A DNA stretch of 64,000 bases from Chamaecyparis obtusa (GCA_027943335.1 BSBK01002935.1:271001-335000); one strand, 5' to 3'; counted from the first letter of the stretch, positions 48,606-61,153 are shown. Translations and numbers: made by a program. The notes: a model not told the origin generated them from the letters alone.

Positions 48606-49634
48606 TTTAAAATCATGAGGGCTAGATACTATTGGCCATCTGTCTTTAAGCATAGTCATGATTATGTCAGAAAATGAATCAAGTGTGCCATATTTTTAGG
48701 AAAAGAAAGGCTTCCAGCCTTTCCCTTACAGTCAATCAGAATAGAGAAACCCTTCATGAGGTGGGGTATAGATTTCATTGGTATGATCAACCCTCCATCT
48801 AGTGCAGGCCATAAATGGGTAATTACTGCAACTGATTACTTCACTAGATGGACAGAGGCAATTGCATTAAAAGAAGCCAATGAGAGTGTTTTCCTAAGCT
48901 TTTATGATGATATAGTTCATAGGTTTGGCACTCCTGATTCCATCATCTCAGATAATGCATTAGTATTCACAAGCCTCAAAGTTTCGAAGTGGGCAGTCAA
49001 AAATGGCATTTATCTGAATACCAGTTCCAATTATTACCCTCAGGGCAATGGCTTAGCTGAATCGACAAATCAAAACCTAGTTAGGATAATCAAGAAGACT
49101 CCTCAAGAAAATCAAAGAGATTGGCATACTAAGCTCAGGTCTATAGTGTGGTTAGATAGAATTACCCCAAAGAAAATCATTGGTAACCCTCCTTATGTGC
49201 TAGTGTATGGCAGAGAGGCTAAGTTGTCAATTTCAACTAAGTTGCCAACTTTGGACCTAGCTACTCAGTATGCCCTATTTAATGAGGGAGATCCTTTGCA
49301 GATCAGGTATGCTTAGTTGATGGAATTAGAAGAGATCAGAGACAAATCAATGCAAGACATGGAATCCCATCAGATTCAGACAAAGAAGAGATTTGATAAA
49401 AGGGCTAGAGTCAGAAATTTCAAGGTTGGGGATGTAGTCCTCAAATGGGATGAGTTCAGATCCAAACCTGGTAGGCATACAAAATTTGATTCATTTTCGG
49501 GTGAACCATTTGTAATCACACAATGCAAGGGCTCCAATGCTTTCCAGCTATCAAATCTTGAAGGGGATACCTTGCCAATATCAGTAAATGGTTTCCCCTT
49601 GAAACTCTTCTTTGATGTTAATCCCTCTCTGTAA
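48606..49634 (+). pseudogene. Gypsy integrase
   Basis: Zinc-finger end: YYWPSVFKHSHDYVRK and IKCAIFLGKERL (48630-48700). Catalytic core at 48756-49316: GIDFIGMINPPSSAGHKW, TDYFTRWTEAIAL with the first Asp, ISDNALVFTS with the second, and YYPQGNGLAESTNQ with the Glu, so D, D and E are all present. After a single stop at 49314 the C-terminal domain follows (49317-49634): KKRFDKRARVRNFKVGDVVL and LKWDEFRSKPGRHTKFD. The core is remarkably intact compared with other elements here. Stops at 48676 and 49314 and the upstream insertion kill it. Confidence 0.92.
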
Positions 49635-49852
49635 ATTCTTGTAAATATGTGTTCCCATACTTTCTTTCCCTATTTTCTAGGTTAGTTTGCTTGTTTTCCA
49701 AGAAGTGCTCATGCATAGTTTGTCCCTCTAGTTCCATTTTGTTCCTCTATCAAGAGGTGGTGCTCAAGAATAGACCCCATGCCCAATGAATTGCTTTAAG
49801 GCCACTAGTTTTCAATGTCTAGTAGGATGACATCTAGCAGAAATCGTCAAAA
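49635..49852 (+). other. non-coding spacer before the 3' LTR
   Basis: About 220 bp between the integrase stop and the 3' LTR. A purine-rich GTAGGATGACATCTAGCAG (49829-49848) could contain the degenerate polypurine tract. No other feature is seen. Confidence 0.45.
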
Positions 49853-52699
49853 TGTTATCCCAATTTTCATATACATGAAAATTTGGCCAAATCTATCCCA
49901 GGGTCTATATTTTTATCCTCCTAAGCACTCTACAAAATTTTATGGCTTCATCTATTTCCCCTTGGTCTTTGCAACCGTTTCTAGGTACCTGGCTAGGCCC
50001 AAAAACCCTTAAAATTTCATAAACTAGCTGTTATTGGCCAAACCCTCAAAAAACCCTAGGCCTTGTTATAATTTGTTGTTACTTTTTTGGCCACTTCAAC
50101 TCCTCAATTCCCATGTCAATTTTAATTCCTTCGGTCACCAGTTCTCTAAGTTCTTTGGTAGTGGTCTTTCTTATTCAGCGAACTCGTGACGGCTCTTCCT
50201 TCAGTCGCATAATATCTTAATCCCCGACAGGCTTTCCTTTTCATTTCCCAATTTTGTGACTCAATGGTTTCCTTTGGTCACCAATTCTCTAAGTCTTCTG
50301 GCAATTATCCAAATGTTTTGATGATCAGGCGACTGTAGTGGTTCTCATAATCACTAAGTGTTTGGTGGTTAGGTCTAAGTGTCTTGCAACTCAGTGAATG
50401 GTCACTTTTCTTCAGTCGGGCAATCACTCAATATTACTTAGGGTTAAGCTTTTGGTTCAGCAATTCATAAAAGATTTATTTTTTTCATGTATTCTCTGAG
50501 TTTAACCGTGGTTCCTTGAAGTATTTAGCGAACAAGAGATTGCCTTCAGTCGCTAAATCGCTAGGTCAAAGTGGGGTTAGTTCTATAGGGAGCGGCTAAT
50601 GTGTCAGAGTGGGGTCCCGGTTAGGATGATCTAATAGTTGGCATATCTTCACATCGGCCATTGTCAGAATATGAGATCTTCAGATGACCGTCGATGTTTT
50701 CTTTTGTGCAATGCTTCAGAGTTTAGTGGGTCCACTGCCACATTGTCCTACTTGGAGGCTTCCTATTCGTCGAAAGGAGATGACTTGTAATTTTTCCAGC
50801 AGGTGCAAGGATGTCAGAAGCTTGGAAATCTATGGTTGGCATGTTTTCTAATGGAAAGCGTTAGAGGTATGCAATTTTTAGACAGCCATTGATTTCTCCT
50901 AGTGACGTAGCTCTTCATTCATGTGGGTCCACTGCTACGTGTATATGAATGGCAGCTTCTGATTAGTCCACATAATGGTGATTAGGCACATATTAGTGGG
51001 TCCTGATCTTTTAAGGAGGTTAAAGTACAGTAAGATCTTGTGGTTGTCACTACGCCACTCAGATAAGATGCATGCTATTTAAGTCAATGGTTTAGCAAAA
51101 ACCATCTGATGTTCTTTTTGTAGGTCATGGGTCCAAGTCTATCAGGTGTGCTGACTTGCTCAAATGTAATTGGATGCCAAGTGCTAACGAAGATTTCCAG
51201 GTGGGTTCATTTGTCAAAAGGGTTTCCAGCTTAAAGAGATCTATAGTGGGCATATGATCTAAAGGAATATTCAGAGGCCATGAGATCACGTGCCCGCCAT
51301 TATATCAAAATCTTATCTTCAATGGGACTGATGTCAGGGGCTTGTTGAGGTGTTGTTGATGAGGCGGTGTGCTGACGTACTAATTTTTCATTGGTCCTCA
51401 TATTGTTGATATGGACTCAAATTTTTCAAAGGGTTTCATGACTATTTTAGGATAGATCTGAGCCATTCATCTGCCAAAAATTAAAAGATATCGATGGACA
51501 CATTTTAAAATGACCGGCTAGCTATTGCAGTTCAAATTTGAATATCTCTGCGGGGGTTTTTTGCCAGTTTTTTATTCAATGGGATACAACAGCGAGGTAG
51601 CTCAAGAAATTTATAATGTTGAAGGACATTTGTAGTTGAGTAAGATGATGAGAGGCCTAGCCAGGCGTCATGGGTTGATTCCTGTCCTTGAGAGGTACCT
51701 TTTTTGCATTCATGGTGAGACTTTGTGTAGGAAAGCAGATGAATCCAGGTTGCTTGTCCGCGAAGTTGATGCAATATAGAGATGGGCACATAATATCTGA
51801 TCGGCCATAGTATTATAGAGATGCATTTATGATCAGACTTGATAGATGTAGGGTTTATTATTCTAATGTAAAATCCATGAAACCCTGGTTAGGTTTTTTG
51901 ACTCCTGCCTGCGTGCAGTTGGGTATGTATATATTGTATTTTTGGAGTTTTTGAGGTCAAAGTTGGAAAATTTGTAGAAGAATTGCATTTTTATTAAGGG
52001 TCATCTATGGTATCATCTCTACCCTCTGGCTTATACAGTTGTATTTATCCCATTGATGAATTCAAACATTGCAGAGATATTCTGTGATAATTCTTCATGT
52101 CCCTATGCTTCCTTGTCTGAGTTCATCTCTTATTGAATTGAAGTATATGATGTTTTTAGTGGTATCTTAGGGTTCCTGATCCCCCTTATTTTTTGTAACT
52201 ATGTGTGTTATTGTGTTTGATCTAATTTAGATTCTTTTGTGGGTATACTTCAACCCCCTAACAATCTTGTCTCAATCCTACACCGAGTTGCAGAAGTGAA
52301 TGTCTCCTTGCAGGTCATAAATTATGTCTTATGTTCAAACCCTTCTATGAAATGCTTATGCAAGCCTATTCAATAAGTTGTGACCTACTAGACTTGAGCC
52401 TTTCATTGATTCCATTCCTCTATACTAAGATCCAAACCCTAATTTTGGTGCATCACCTTGTAGGTAGTTTTCTTTCCAGTCTTTTCCTTTTTAAGCACTC
52501 CTTCTATCCCTTTCCTCCAAAAGTTTACTTTTCATGTCTAGAATCAAATTAAGGTGATTATCCAAGAGGAACCAGCCTAGAACCTATAGGTCTTATCTCA
52601 GTTAGCATAGGTCCCACAACCTAGAGATGATTCCCATGTTATACTAGGTTATCAAGACTATAAGAGCTTGAGACAAAGGTGAAAACTTAGTGTATAACA
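49853..52699 (+). repeat. 3' LTR of the large Gypsy element
   Basis: 2847 bp, TGTTATCCC...TATAACA. It is colinear with the 5' LTR but lacks about 470 bp at 51367 (GAGGCGG joined directly to TGTGCTGACG). TATA box at 51928-51935. Followed by CCAAC, one base different from the left duplication CCAAT. Confidence 0.94.
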
Positions 52700-54310
52700 C
52701 CAACAATTCATCATGAAATGGATATGGTCAAATAAAAAATATCTCTTGAACAAGAAAATGAGGAAAAAACTATTTTATAGTGGTTGTACAAAGTTGAAGA
52801 ATATGAACAAGCAATGAATATGATGAAATTTCCCTTGAGAAATATGGTATAGGTTATCAAATCATGCAGAAATTGGGATATAATGGGAAAATACCTCTTG
52901 GAAAATTAAAAAAGGGCCTTATTGAATCTTTACATGTGAAATTATGTAATCCTAGGGACAAAATAAGAGTGGGATACTATGAAAAAAATATGCACTACCA
53001 TCTATAGGTGACACCATATTTGACAAACTAGGAGACTCTAACAATGAGGATGAGGATGTTTCCCCAAAAACTTATGAAAGGATTTTACATATACCTACAG
53101 ACCAAGAGATTATCACTGAGAGACAACTTAGTCAACATGAGTCACATACATCATCAGAAGCTAATTTGAACGAAGAAGATCCTATGGAGGAAAGACACCC
53201 TAACTGGTGAATCTTATTATCATTACAAATATCCTTAATTTATCTCAATTCATTGATTCATCTAGAGCACTAAGATAGACTAGGTCATCATATTTACCTA
53301 TGTTGGATTATAGTGAATGTTCTCAAACTTTTAAAAACAAGTGCCTAATAAAATAAATAACACTCGAGACAACTAATCTGACATGATTGATCTTAATTTA
53401 GATGAGGCTCCTATGACATAGATCAATGCCTAGAACAATTTTCTAGTAGTCAAACTAATTCACATGAGTTGGAATTAGACTAGCTAGCTGATTCTATAAT
53501 TGATATAGAGGTTGATGTCATTCATAAGTATGCTCCCACTTCTACTTTTGATATTGGTGAAAGCTCCAACACGCAACAAGATCTAGAGGATCATCTATCT
53601 ATAGAACCTATCATCATACCTCCTACTAAAAATTCATTCGAAGAAGAAGATTCTCCTACTAATAGTCCTCCTATAGTTCTCCCTTAGAACACTAATTGGA
53701 ACTTTGGTTCATGATCTAGGAATATGATGGTTCTTTTGAAAAGATTCTTGCACCAAAAGGAGGAAGTTGACCAAGATCTTAATCTTCATTTCAAGACTAG
53801 ATTGTGATAGTTAGGTTAGATCACGATAGTTAGGTTCATGAAAATCCTCTCATAAATTTTGTAGCAATCCTTCAACAATTCACACTCAAGACAACTCTAG
53901 AGAAGACAACTTTCTTAACCTTTCTTCAATAACCCTAAATAATGATGATGATACTAAACTCTTCTCTTAAACCTGCTAGTTCATTACCTCTCACCTACCT
54001 TGAGCTAATTGATTGGAATACTTTTGAGCCAATAAACTTATTATCCTTCTCAAATTACCATGTCCTTTCATGATATATTCACATTGTTGAGCCTCTACCC
54101 TCTTCCACAAGTGCAATGAGTGGCAGTATGTTAGTGGAATATATCAAGTATCTCAGTCACAAAAAAGGTAAAAAGAATAAGAGATCTAATGGTGAAATCC
54201 ACACCGTAGTAGTCTTAGATTGAAAAATAGTAAAAATAAAATATGTATCAAATGGAAAAAACCTCTTTGAGGCACCTACAGATAAGATACTTAATATTCT
54301 CCCTAAAAAA
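52700..54310 (+). pseudogene. Tat-like Gypsy pol, continuation of copy B after the inserted element
   Basis: Directly after the target duplication the plus strand gives YGIGYQIMQKLGYNGKIPLG and KLCNPRDKIRVGYYEKN. These recall the G-patch-like region between protease and RT in Tat pol. Further acidic, low-complexity coding-like stretches follow (LADSIIDIEVDVIHKYAP near 53490; YLSHKKGKKNKRSNGE near 54160) with frequent stops. RT itself is not recognisable. The match in family and strand to 33496-36122 supports one original element split at 36122. Confidence 0.6.
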
Positions 54311-54680
54311 TTTCAAGAATGATAATTAGTGCTTATAGATCCCACACAACAAGTAAATTTTTGTATATAAGTGAATCCAAAGATGAAAGAAAGAAAGAAT
54401 TTATGGTGGATGTTCAAGGACTAGAATTAGGGTATAGTATGTGTATCCTAAAATTAACAAAAAGTAACTTGAATTCCAAACAGTCACATTTAGGCTCAGA
54501 TGAATCTTTACATATTTCATCCCAATATATAAATGATACTCATAGGAAGGTACATTGATGAACAAACAATAGTCATTTGTTATGATCCTCACATGTACTA
54601 AAGTTTAGCATATTGTACCTTAAACTCCACCTTCAATCCATGTCATCGATGTTTCCTAATTTGGGTTTCCACATGAATTT
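54311..54680. other. unassigned junction between Tat relic and gag-only element
   Basis: Short ORFs on both strands without a recognisable motif. The boundary between the Tat remnant and the truncated LTR at about 54681 falls here. Confidence 0.4.
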
Positions 54681-54890
54681 TAATTTTTTTTGTGTTGGTG
54701 GTTTTGTGATTTCATGTTTATGTATTTTATAAGTACTTGATGAGATTAATGGTATAATAGAAGTTAATATTGATATAAGAGTCATTATCATTTGTATTGT
54801 TTATGTGCTTACTAAAAAAGTAAAATTTTTAGAAATTATTTATGAATAGTTATTTCACCCCCCTCTCATATATTCACCTTATTCAATAAT

Positions 54891-54901
54891 TGGTATCAAA
54901 T
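54891..54901 (+). other. primer-binding site, initiator tRNA-Met type
   Basis: TGGTATCAAAT two bases after the LTR end TTCAATA. Canonical TGGTATCAGAGC matches over the first 8 bases. Confidence 0.7.
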
Positions 54902-54944
54902 ATTTCTCTCTTGCAGATAGAGATATCTTGGTTTCCTAAAAAAA

Positions 54945-55985
54945 TGAAATGAGGATAATTCACTAATGAGGATTCATAGATCATGATGAGAAACATTGAG
55001 AGTAATGAATCAAAAAATGAGAAACTGAAAGAAAACCTAAAGGAGGAAAATGAATGTATCACAAAGATGAGGGATAAGATTTAGAAATTCAAATAAAGGT
55101 ACAAGGAAATTAGATAAGAGTTGAAGGAGTCAAAAGAAAAAGTGGAAACAATAGAACATGAAGTGAAGGAATCAAAATAAAATATAGAAGACCTAGACAA
55201 TATGTTGAATTACAAGCAAAACACTATGGAATACATTAGGAAGATGAAGAAAGAACTATAAATTATAATGGAGGAATAGAGAAAATCATAGGAGAATCTC
55301 AAGAATATTATCAAATTTTAGATAGATGAAAATGAGAGGCTAGCTCAAGAATTGAAGAAGTTGAGATAAAAAGAAAAAGTAAGTGAGATAAACACTATTT
55401 TAGATTAATTATTAGCCATGAATAAATGTTACAAAGATAAATCTAAGGATTAGAGTTTACCATTGAATATTCAAATCAGAAGGAAAAAGGCAAAGAGAAG
55501 GTGATTCAGGATGAAACATAGGTTGAATTTACATGGAAGGTAAAAAATGAGAATACGTATACAATAAGGAATCCTATAAAATAAATGAATTCTCAAAGTT
55601 ATTTATCTTTTAATGATTATTATCACATTTACAAAAAAAAAATCATAAGGCAGTTGATTCTAAGATGAGAAAGGAACAAAAAATTCAATACATTAATTAT
55701 CGTAAGTTTGGTCATTAATAAAATGAGTGCAAAAGTCAAGTTTCAAATCAAGATAAGAAGAGTGCAGTGAATAATATTTTTTATTGGAATTGCTATGTAT
55801 GTCACAACTATTGTCATCAGGCTAGTCAATGTAGATCTAGAATTATGTGTGTGAGATTTTTTAAGCGAAATGATAATTGTTCCAAATGTGTTAAGAATGG
55901 TTATTATGCTAACAAATGTAGATCTAGTAGTCCTCTAGTAAATATTGGAGATTATAAGAATGTTTTAGTTTCAAGTGAATCTTAG
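54945..55985 (+). pseudogene. gag-like protein with long coiled coil and zinc knuckles
   Basis: From about 54980 the frame gives a Lys/Glu-rich, heptad-like stretch of roughly 170 residues (NEKLKENLKEENECITKMRD, ESKEKVETIEHEVKESK) typical of Copia SIRE-like gag tails. It then gives CCHC-type knuckles: CYVCHNYCHQASQC (55793-55834, with the usual Gly replaced by Cys) and CSKCVKNGYYANKC (55877-55918, with the His replaced by Tyr). A third, broken one (YRKFGH) lies near 55700. The last 72 codons (55767-55985) are open, but the upstream coiled coil has many stops. RNA binding is inferred from the knuckles. Not a complete gag. Confidence 0.65.
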
Positions 55986-57560
55986 AGGGAAAACATGACA
56001 TGGAAGAAGGATGTTGTTGATGTAGAGATCGCTATGGTACCAAACCCCAGTACTACCTCTACCAACAACTAAACTAAATTATACTTTGGCTCAGGGAGAG
56101 GATTAACATGATAAATCATAAACTTCCCTTTCTATAAAGCAATACTTCTAGTAACTATCTTGCCTTTGGTATGTTAGATGGACATATAATAATTGTAGCT
56201 ATTGATTGATTGATGTGTGTAGTACAACTAGATTTCATCTACAATAGTTAAATTTTGGTGGGAAATTCAATTATGATGGTTCGTGGATTTATAGGTAGAA
56301 TTTTAAAATCATTTACTATCATAGAAAAAAGAGAAAAGTGATAATTTCCAAAGATATATTAAGGAGAAATTTTTGGAATATTTATAGAGTCCAAATTCAT
56401 CGTCAAAGTTTCAATGTGTTTGTGACAAAGAAAATAATGAATTCTGAGATTGGGGAATTTTATCATGGAAAATCAAGTAGATGGAGAATGGTTTTTCCAT
56501 AGAATTTCCTTGGTGCATTGATAAGGAATTATTTATGATTTTGTTGAGTCAATTTTAGGATGGAAACCTAATATAGGATAAAACCTATCAGATGACAAAA
56601 AAAGAAATTGAAGATATTACAGGATTGTGCAACATTAGAGATGTACAAAGTAAAAAACAATTACATACAATGAGGTAAAGTAGTTGACTACTATTGAGTG
56701 TGATCAATGTGCATTCTAGATAAATATCATTGTTGATCTGGTGGTAAGGTATGTTGACTATGGCATCTCATCTAAAATTCACTTTTGAAATCATGATGTT
56801 TCAACTTTGGTTGTGGCTATTTAGATTGCTCACAAGATGATTAGGGAGAATATTCAGTTTGGTTTATGCAATATGTTAGAAAGTTTCTAGGAGAATATGA
56901 AGATGATTGTTGAGAAAATTTGTACATTTGGATTTGGTTAATTGTTGATGTGCTTAGCATTTTATTTTATGAGATTATTATCTGGTAAAGATAATGTGGA
57001 GTGGAGGATTGACATACTTATCAGTAAATAGATTTGTAGACATCTATGGTCTTTCAAAAATTGTTTAAATTCTTGTAAGGCATATTTCATGTCTTTACAG
57101 AAGAGAATTAGTTCAAGTTTGATAGTATTAGTGTTGTACCATCAAGTCATGGTCAGGAGGATTCCTCCTCAGGTCAAAAGAAATTAGATGTTTTTTGTTG
57201 GTGGTTCCTCTATGGAACGTAAGAAGAGTAAAATAAGTGATTGAGAAGGAATTGAATAAGTTGTTAAAGACATATGATATCTTCAAGGACAAGAAATAAA
57301 AGAAGAGGACTAGAGTTGGTGTGTTTGAAGAAGAGTTGTTTTTGTTGTTGCCGAGACATACAGAAGAGTTGATACAAATATTTTTGTTAGTGAAGCACAT
57401 GATAGAGGTCCACTTGGAACATCTTTATTAAAGTAGACTATTATAATTGATAGTTTCAATCTTCAAACCAAAGAAAATCTTATGACAATCTGGTTGAGTG
57501 TGATAGTTTGAGTACCCGATTAGGGGATGATATTCCTCAGTGGAAGGAGCTTCAAATTTT
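55986..57560 (+). pseudogene. decayed ORF of unknown family inside the gag-only element
   Basis: Stop-rich plus-strand remnants in several frames, with coding-like patches such as MTKKEIEDITGLCNIRD (about 56594) and SVNRFVDIYGLSKIV (about 57020). I do not recognise a pol domain. The patches recall the unknown ORFs carried by some large non-autonomous plant LTR elements, but this is only an impression. Confidence 0.35.
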
Positions 57561-57775
57561 GAAGGAAAGGTATAATAAACTCTTTTGTGTAAAAAACTAT
57601 TGTATTTATTTGACTTTCTTTATTTTGTTTGGCCCTTTTCCATTGTGACAAAAAGAAGGAGAAAAAGAAAATAATGAAAACACGATATGAAGCATCTACT
57701 CAAGGGGATTTTTTGGATGTGAGTTTCTAGTTTTTGTATTTTTGGTATTTTTCCATCAATGTAAAATGGGGAGAT

Positions 57776-59036
57776 TACTAGATTCATTTTTTTTTAATTA
57801 TTTTCATTGATGTCAAAACCTTTATACCAAGATCTTAGTGATATTGGTTGGTTGTCAGCAGTTTTAGTTGTCTTCATGTTGGATATTAGTAAAGTATCAA
57901 AACCATTAGTTATATTTAGAATAGGTTTAGTACGTGTAGTTTTGGTTCTCTATGGTAGGTGTACTTAGTTTTAATAAAGGGTTACATATTTTAGTACAGT
58001 TCTGTTATTTCTATAATTAGTGGTGCATTATGTCTTCTATTGTTTACTACTGAATATTTTTCTTACAAGGTTCTTCCAAGTGATCCTAATATCTAGACTT
58101 TCTCACAATTCATCAGTTGGGTTTTAATATAATATTTTAGACACGTTTTATCTAGTTTCATTTATCGACCGGTTAATAACTTTTGGTGATTAAGATATGA
58201 TCTTGGTTGTGGTGTTCCAATAGTTTTAATAAATGTAATATGCATTGTAAGCATCATATGTGTGACCTATATTTGGTCCTAGTGTAGCATGTTGTAAAGT
58301 TTTTCTCAAGTGTGTCCTAGATTTAGGATCGGTTGTAGTTTATTAAATGTAATTATAATATCTATTGATTTGAGGATACTACATCCCTTTGGTGTGACTA
58401 ACATGTGTATTATCAGATATCTATCAAAATAAATAAAAACCTTTTGGATCTAAGTCATGAGGGTGTGAATGTGGAAGAAGATAAGCAAGCTATAAAAATA
58501 GTATTTTCTTGACAATGATATGTGAAAACTAAAGCTAAGTGTGGAAGACTATTGAGTGATCAAGAAGGGAATTTTCATATAATATAGATTTGTAGTGGAT
58601 TAGAAAGTGTTATATACAGAGAAGATCATCAATCTAATCTACTATTGGATGTGGTAACTGAGCTTAATTGTTGAATTGTTTCATGCATATTTAGATACAA
58701 TCTTATCAGTTCATATTTTATCTATAAAAAATATTTTTTGTATAAGGGTAGTTAGCCCGACTTACAATGGGAAAATCATAGTGAGCTACCTACATTGAGT
58801 AAAATAACAACAAGTCTTTGTAAATTCTATTGTTCTTTGTGTTTGTGGTTTTGTGCTTTCAAGTTTACAAGTATTATAATTGATTGATGGGTTTATGGGT
58901 AGAACATAAGTTAATATTGATATAATAGTCATTAAAATTTGTATGGTTTGTCTATTTACCAACAAATTAAAAAAAAAAATTAATGAGTAACTGATTCAGC
59001 TCCCTTCCCCCCTTCAATCATTCAACATGTTCAACA
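57776..59036 (+). repeat. 3' LTR of the gag-only element
   Basis: 1261 bp. It is preceded by AAAATGGGGAGAT, a good polypurine tract. The start is TACTAG, probably mutated from TGTTAG. The end is TTCAACA at 59036. Only its last 220 bp have a partner, at 54681-54888. Confidence 0.65.
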
Positions 59037-59861
59037 AATAGTAAAAAATATAAGAAAGATAAATATATGACAAGTGATAACAAGTTAAAATATAGTGCTT
59101 AAGAGATAGAACAATTTTATTTTGATATGTAATGCTTCTAATCTAAAATAAACTAAAAGATTTTCTATCAAATATTATAAATAGATTTTTTTAATAAAAT
59201 GATAAATCTTTTAATAAATTAACAAAATTAGTAAATAGCATAAATGTAGAAAAAAAGGTGTGTTAATCAAATTTAGGCTCTTTGGAATTATATGACATGT
59301 GATATACATTGAAAATTCACTAAAATATTTGATATTAAAACAGAGAGTAAACTAGATGGTATTTTAACCAAAAGAAATCTGTTTCCATAATTAGAGCACA
59401 TGCTAACAAAAGGTGTTTATTGTTGCTAAGTCTTCCAAAAGAGAGCCAAACAAACACGGTTTGATTACTTTTCTATAATGAAGATTAATTGATTTTGTTG
59501 TTTTCTAGTCGGGTAACAAAACACACTTGAGTGAATATATGAAGTTTAAAAAAATAGAATTAAAGACACAAGAAACAACAACAAAAAATTGAGGTAAAAA
59601 GAGATAGAGATGCACATATGTCAAAGAGAAAAGGGCTTCTACAGCACTGAATAAAATCATTATGCTCCCATGTGTAGATGTTGCATGAGCTAATTTTCCT
59701 ATTGTAATTTGGGATAAAGAGAATTCAAACCTTAGTCTTATTAAAATTTAGGTGAAAAGGAAAACACTGTGGAATTAGGCATCCTTGTCTAGTCTTCTCC
59801 TCCAAAATTTGAAATAATAATCTCTTTAATTATAATAATCCTCTTGCTCTATGTTTTCTCC
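59037..59861. other. AT-rich intergenic DNA
   Basis: No ORF, repeat pair or RNA gene could be supported here. Composition changes to very AT-rich relative to the elements on the left. Confidence 0.5.
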
Positions 59862-60061
59862 ATAAAAAATTTCAGATTTGTACATATACAAGAAGAAAGA
59901 TACGTTATAAAAAATTTCAGATTTGTACATATAAAAGAAGAAAGACATGTTAACTAATTATGGATATTTACTATATTTTTTTCAATAAAAATTCCAGATT
60001 TGTACATATACAAGAAGAAAGACATGTTAACTAATTATGGATATGTACTATATTTTTTTCA
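59862..60061 (+). repeat. tandem repeat, one partial and two full units of about 78 bp
   Basis: Units at 59862-59906 (45 bp, partial), 59907-59984 (78 bp) and 59985-60061 (77 bp) share TTTCAGATTTGTACATATAC and AAGAAGAAAGA. The two full units also share ACATGTTAACTAATTATGG. Near-identity indicates recent duplication. Confidence 0.9.
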
Positions 60062-61153
60062 ATGAAGCCTCCATTTTGTTGTTCGCAGTTCTACCAATAG
60101 TTAAGTTTACACTTAAATGAAGTAAGTTGTGTAAACCTTAAATGTGTCTAAGAATGTGTTGAATACTAAAATACTTAGAATATAAAATAGAAATCCTACT
60201 CAAGTGTGTTAGAGTAAAATCTGAGGTGATTAAAAAAAAAATGGTAAAAAACTAATTCAAAAGAGCATAATACGAATAACATGACAATTAATAACGATAA
60301 TTTAAGAAAACATATTGAATGCTAGAAATGTGAGAATTGTATACAAGCTTTAAAATCTTTTGTTGAAAGTTACAAATCAATCAACATTTTATAGATACAT
60401 ATATACATACACACATACATATATAGACACACTCAGAGAAACAATTCATGTATGACAAGAAAATAATTTTTTCATTTATTTTAGTTAGCATTTTTATATG
60501 TACTGACCTTGCCACATTTATTTTGTAATCTAGTTAACAAATTCAATTATATTTAAGCTCATTGTACTATGTTCTTTCTAGTGTCCAGCATTTATGTCCA
60601 TAATCATATAGTATACTTCATCTTATATCGAGTGAGTTTATATGAACTTGCACTAATTAAATCTAGGAATGAAATAAAAACTTTGATGGTATATATAGTA
60701 TTTCAAAACAGATTACTAATTATATATATTATTAAAATTTATGAACTAAACCTAATATTCAATAGACTTAAATCCTCTTAAATATTTCATTCCCGTCTAT
60801 TTTAAACTATACACGATTTAATTTAACTTAATGACCTCAACCCTTATTTATTCTAATTACAAATTCATTACATATCGTCCCATCTAAATCATATAGAATT
60901 GTTTCAATGGTTTTTTCTATACAAAGTTTAGTAATTATCAAAAGAAATAATTTTAATTTGCTAATGAAAGCTAATATTAATTCAAAAGTACAATGTTCTT
61001 CATTTGGTTCCAAGAATATTTCTTCCAGCTGTAACAACTATTAGGCAAAGAAGATTTAGGTTGGAAAACTGAAATATTCAGCTGGAGAGGATATTTATAG
61101 TTTATAGAATGGTCTTATTAGGATCTTCTGAGTTATTTGATATGCGGGGAGAC
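60062..61153. other. AT-rich intergenic DNA
   Basis: Contains a short ATAC/ACAT-rich microsatellite-like run at about 60390-60430. ORFs at 60569-60781 and 60837-61037 have no recognisable motif and are probably chance. Confidence 0.45.

Larger units (their letters stand above)
36123..52699 (+). mobile_element. large Gypsy (Tat-like) LTR retrotransposon, structurally complete, with nested insertions
   Basis: The LTRs start TGTTATCCCAATTTTC and end GTGTATAACA (36123-42579, interrupted; 49853-52699). The flanks are CCAAT (36118-36122) and CCAAC (52700-52704), a 5-bp target duplication with one change. Between the LTRs are a primer site, gag, protease, an extra RNase H, RT, RNase H and integrase, all plus-strand. 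Three later events are visible: a solo LTR in the 5' LTR, a 0.8-kb insertion in pol, and a deletion of about 470 bp in the 3' LTR. All ORFs carry point stops, so the copy is dead. Confidence 0.95.
54681..59036 (+). mobile_element. non-autonomous LTR element carrying gag but no RT or integrase
   Basis: The end of a 5' LTR (about 54681-54888) resembles the end of a 3' LTR (about 58820-59036): GGTTTTGTG, then AAGTTAATATTGATATAA, a C-rich block, and TTCAATA or TTCAACA at the end. A Met-type primer site follows the first, and GGGGAGAT precedes the second at 57776. Between them, 2.9 kb encode a coiled-coil/zinc-knuckle gag and a decayed unknown ORF. No protease, RT, RNase H or integrase motif was seen. 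The 5' LTR is truncated on its left, so no target duplication can be tested. Confidence 0.7.
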
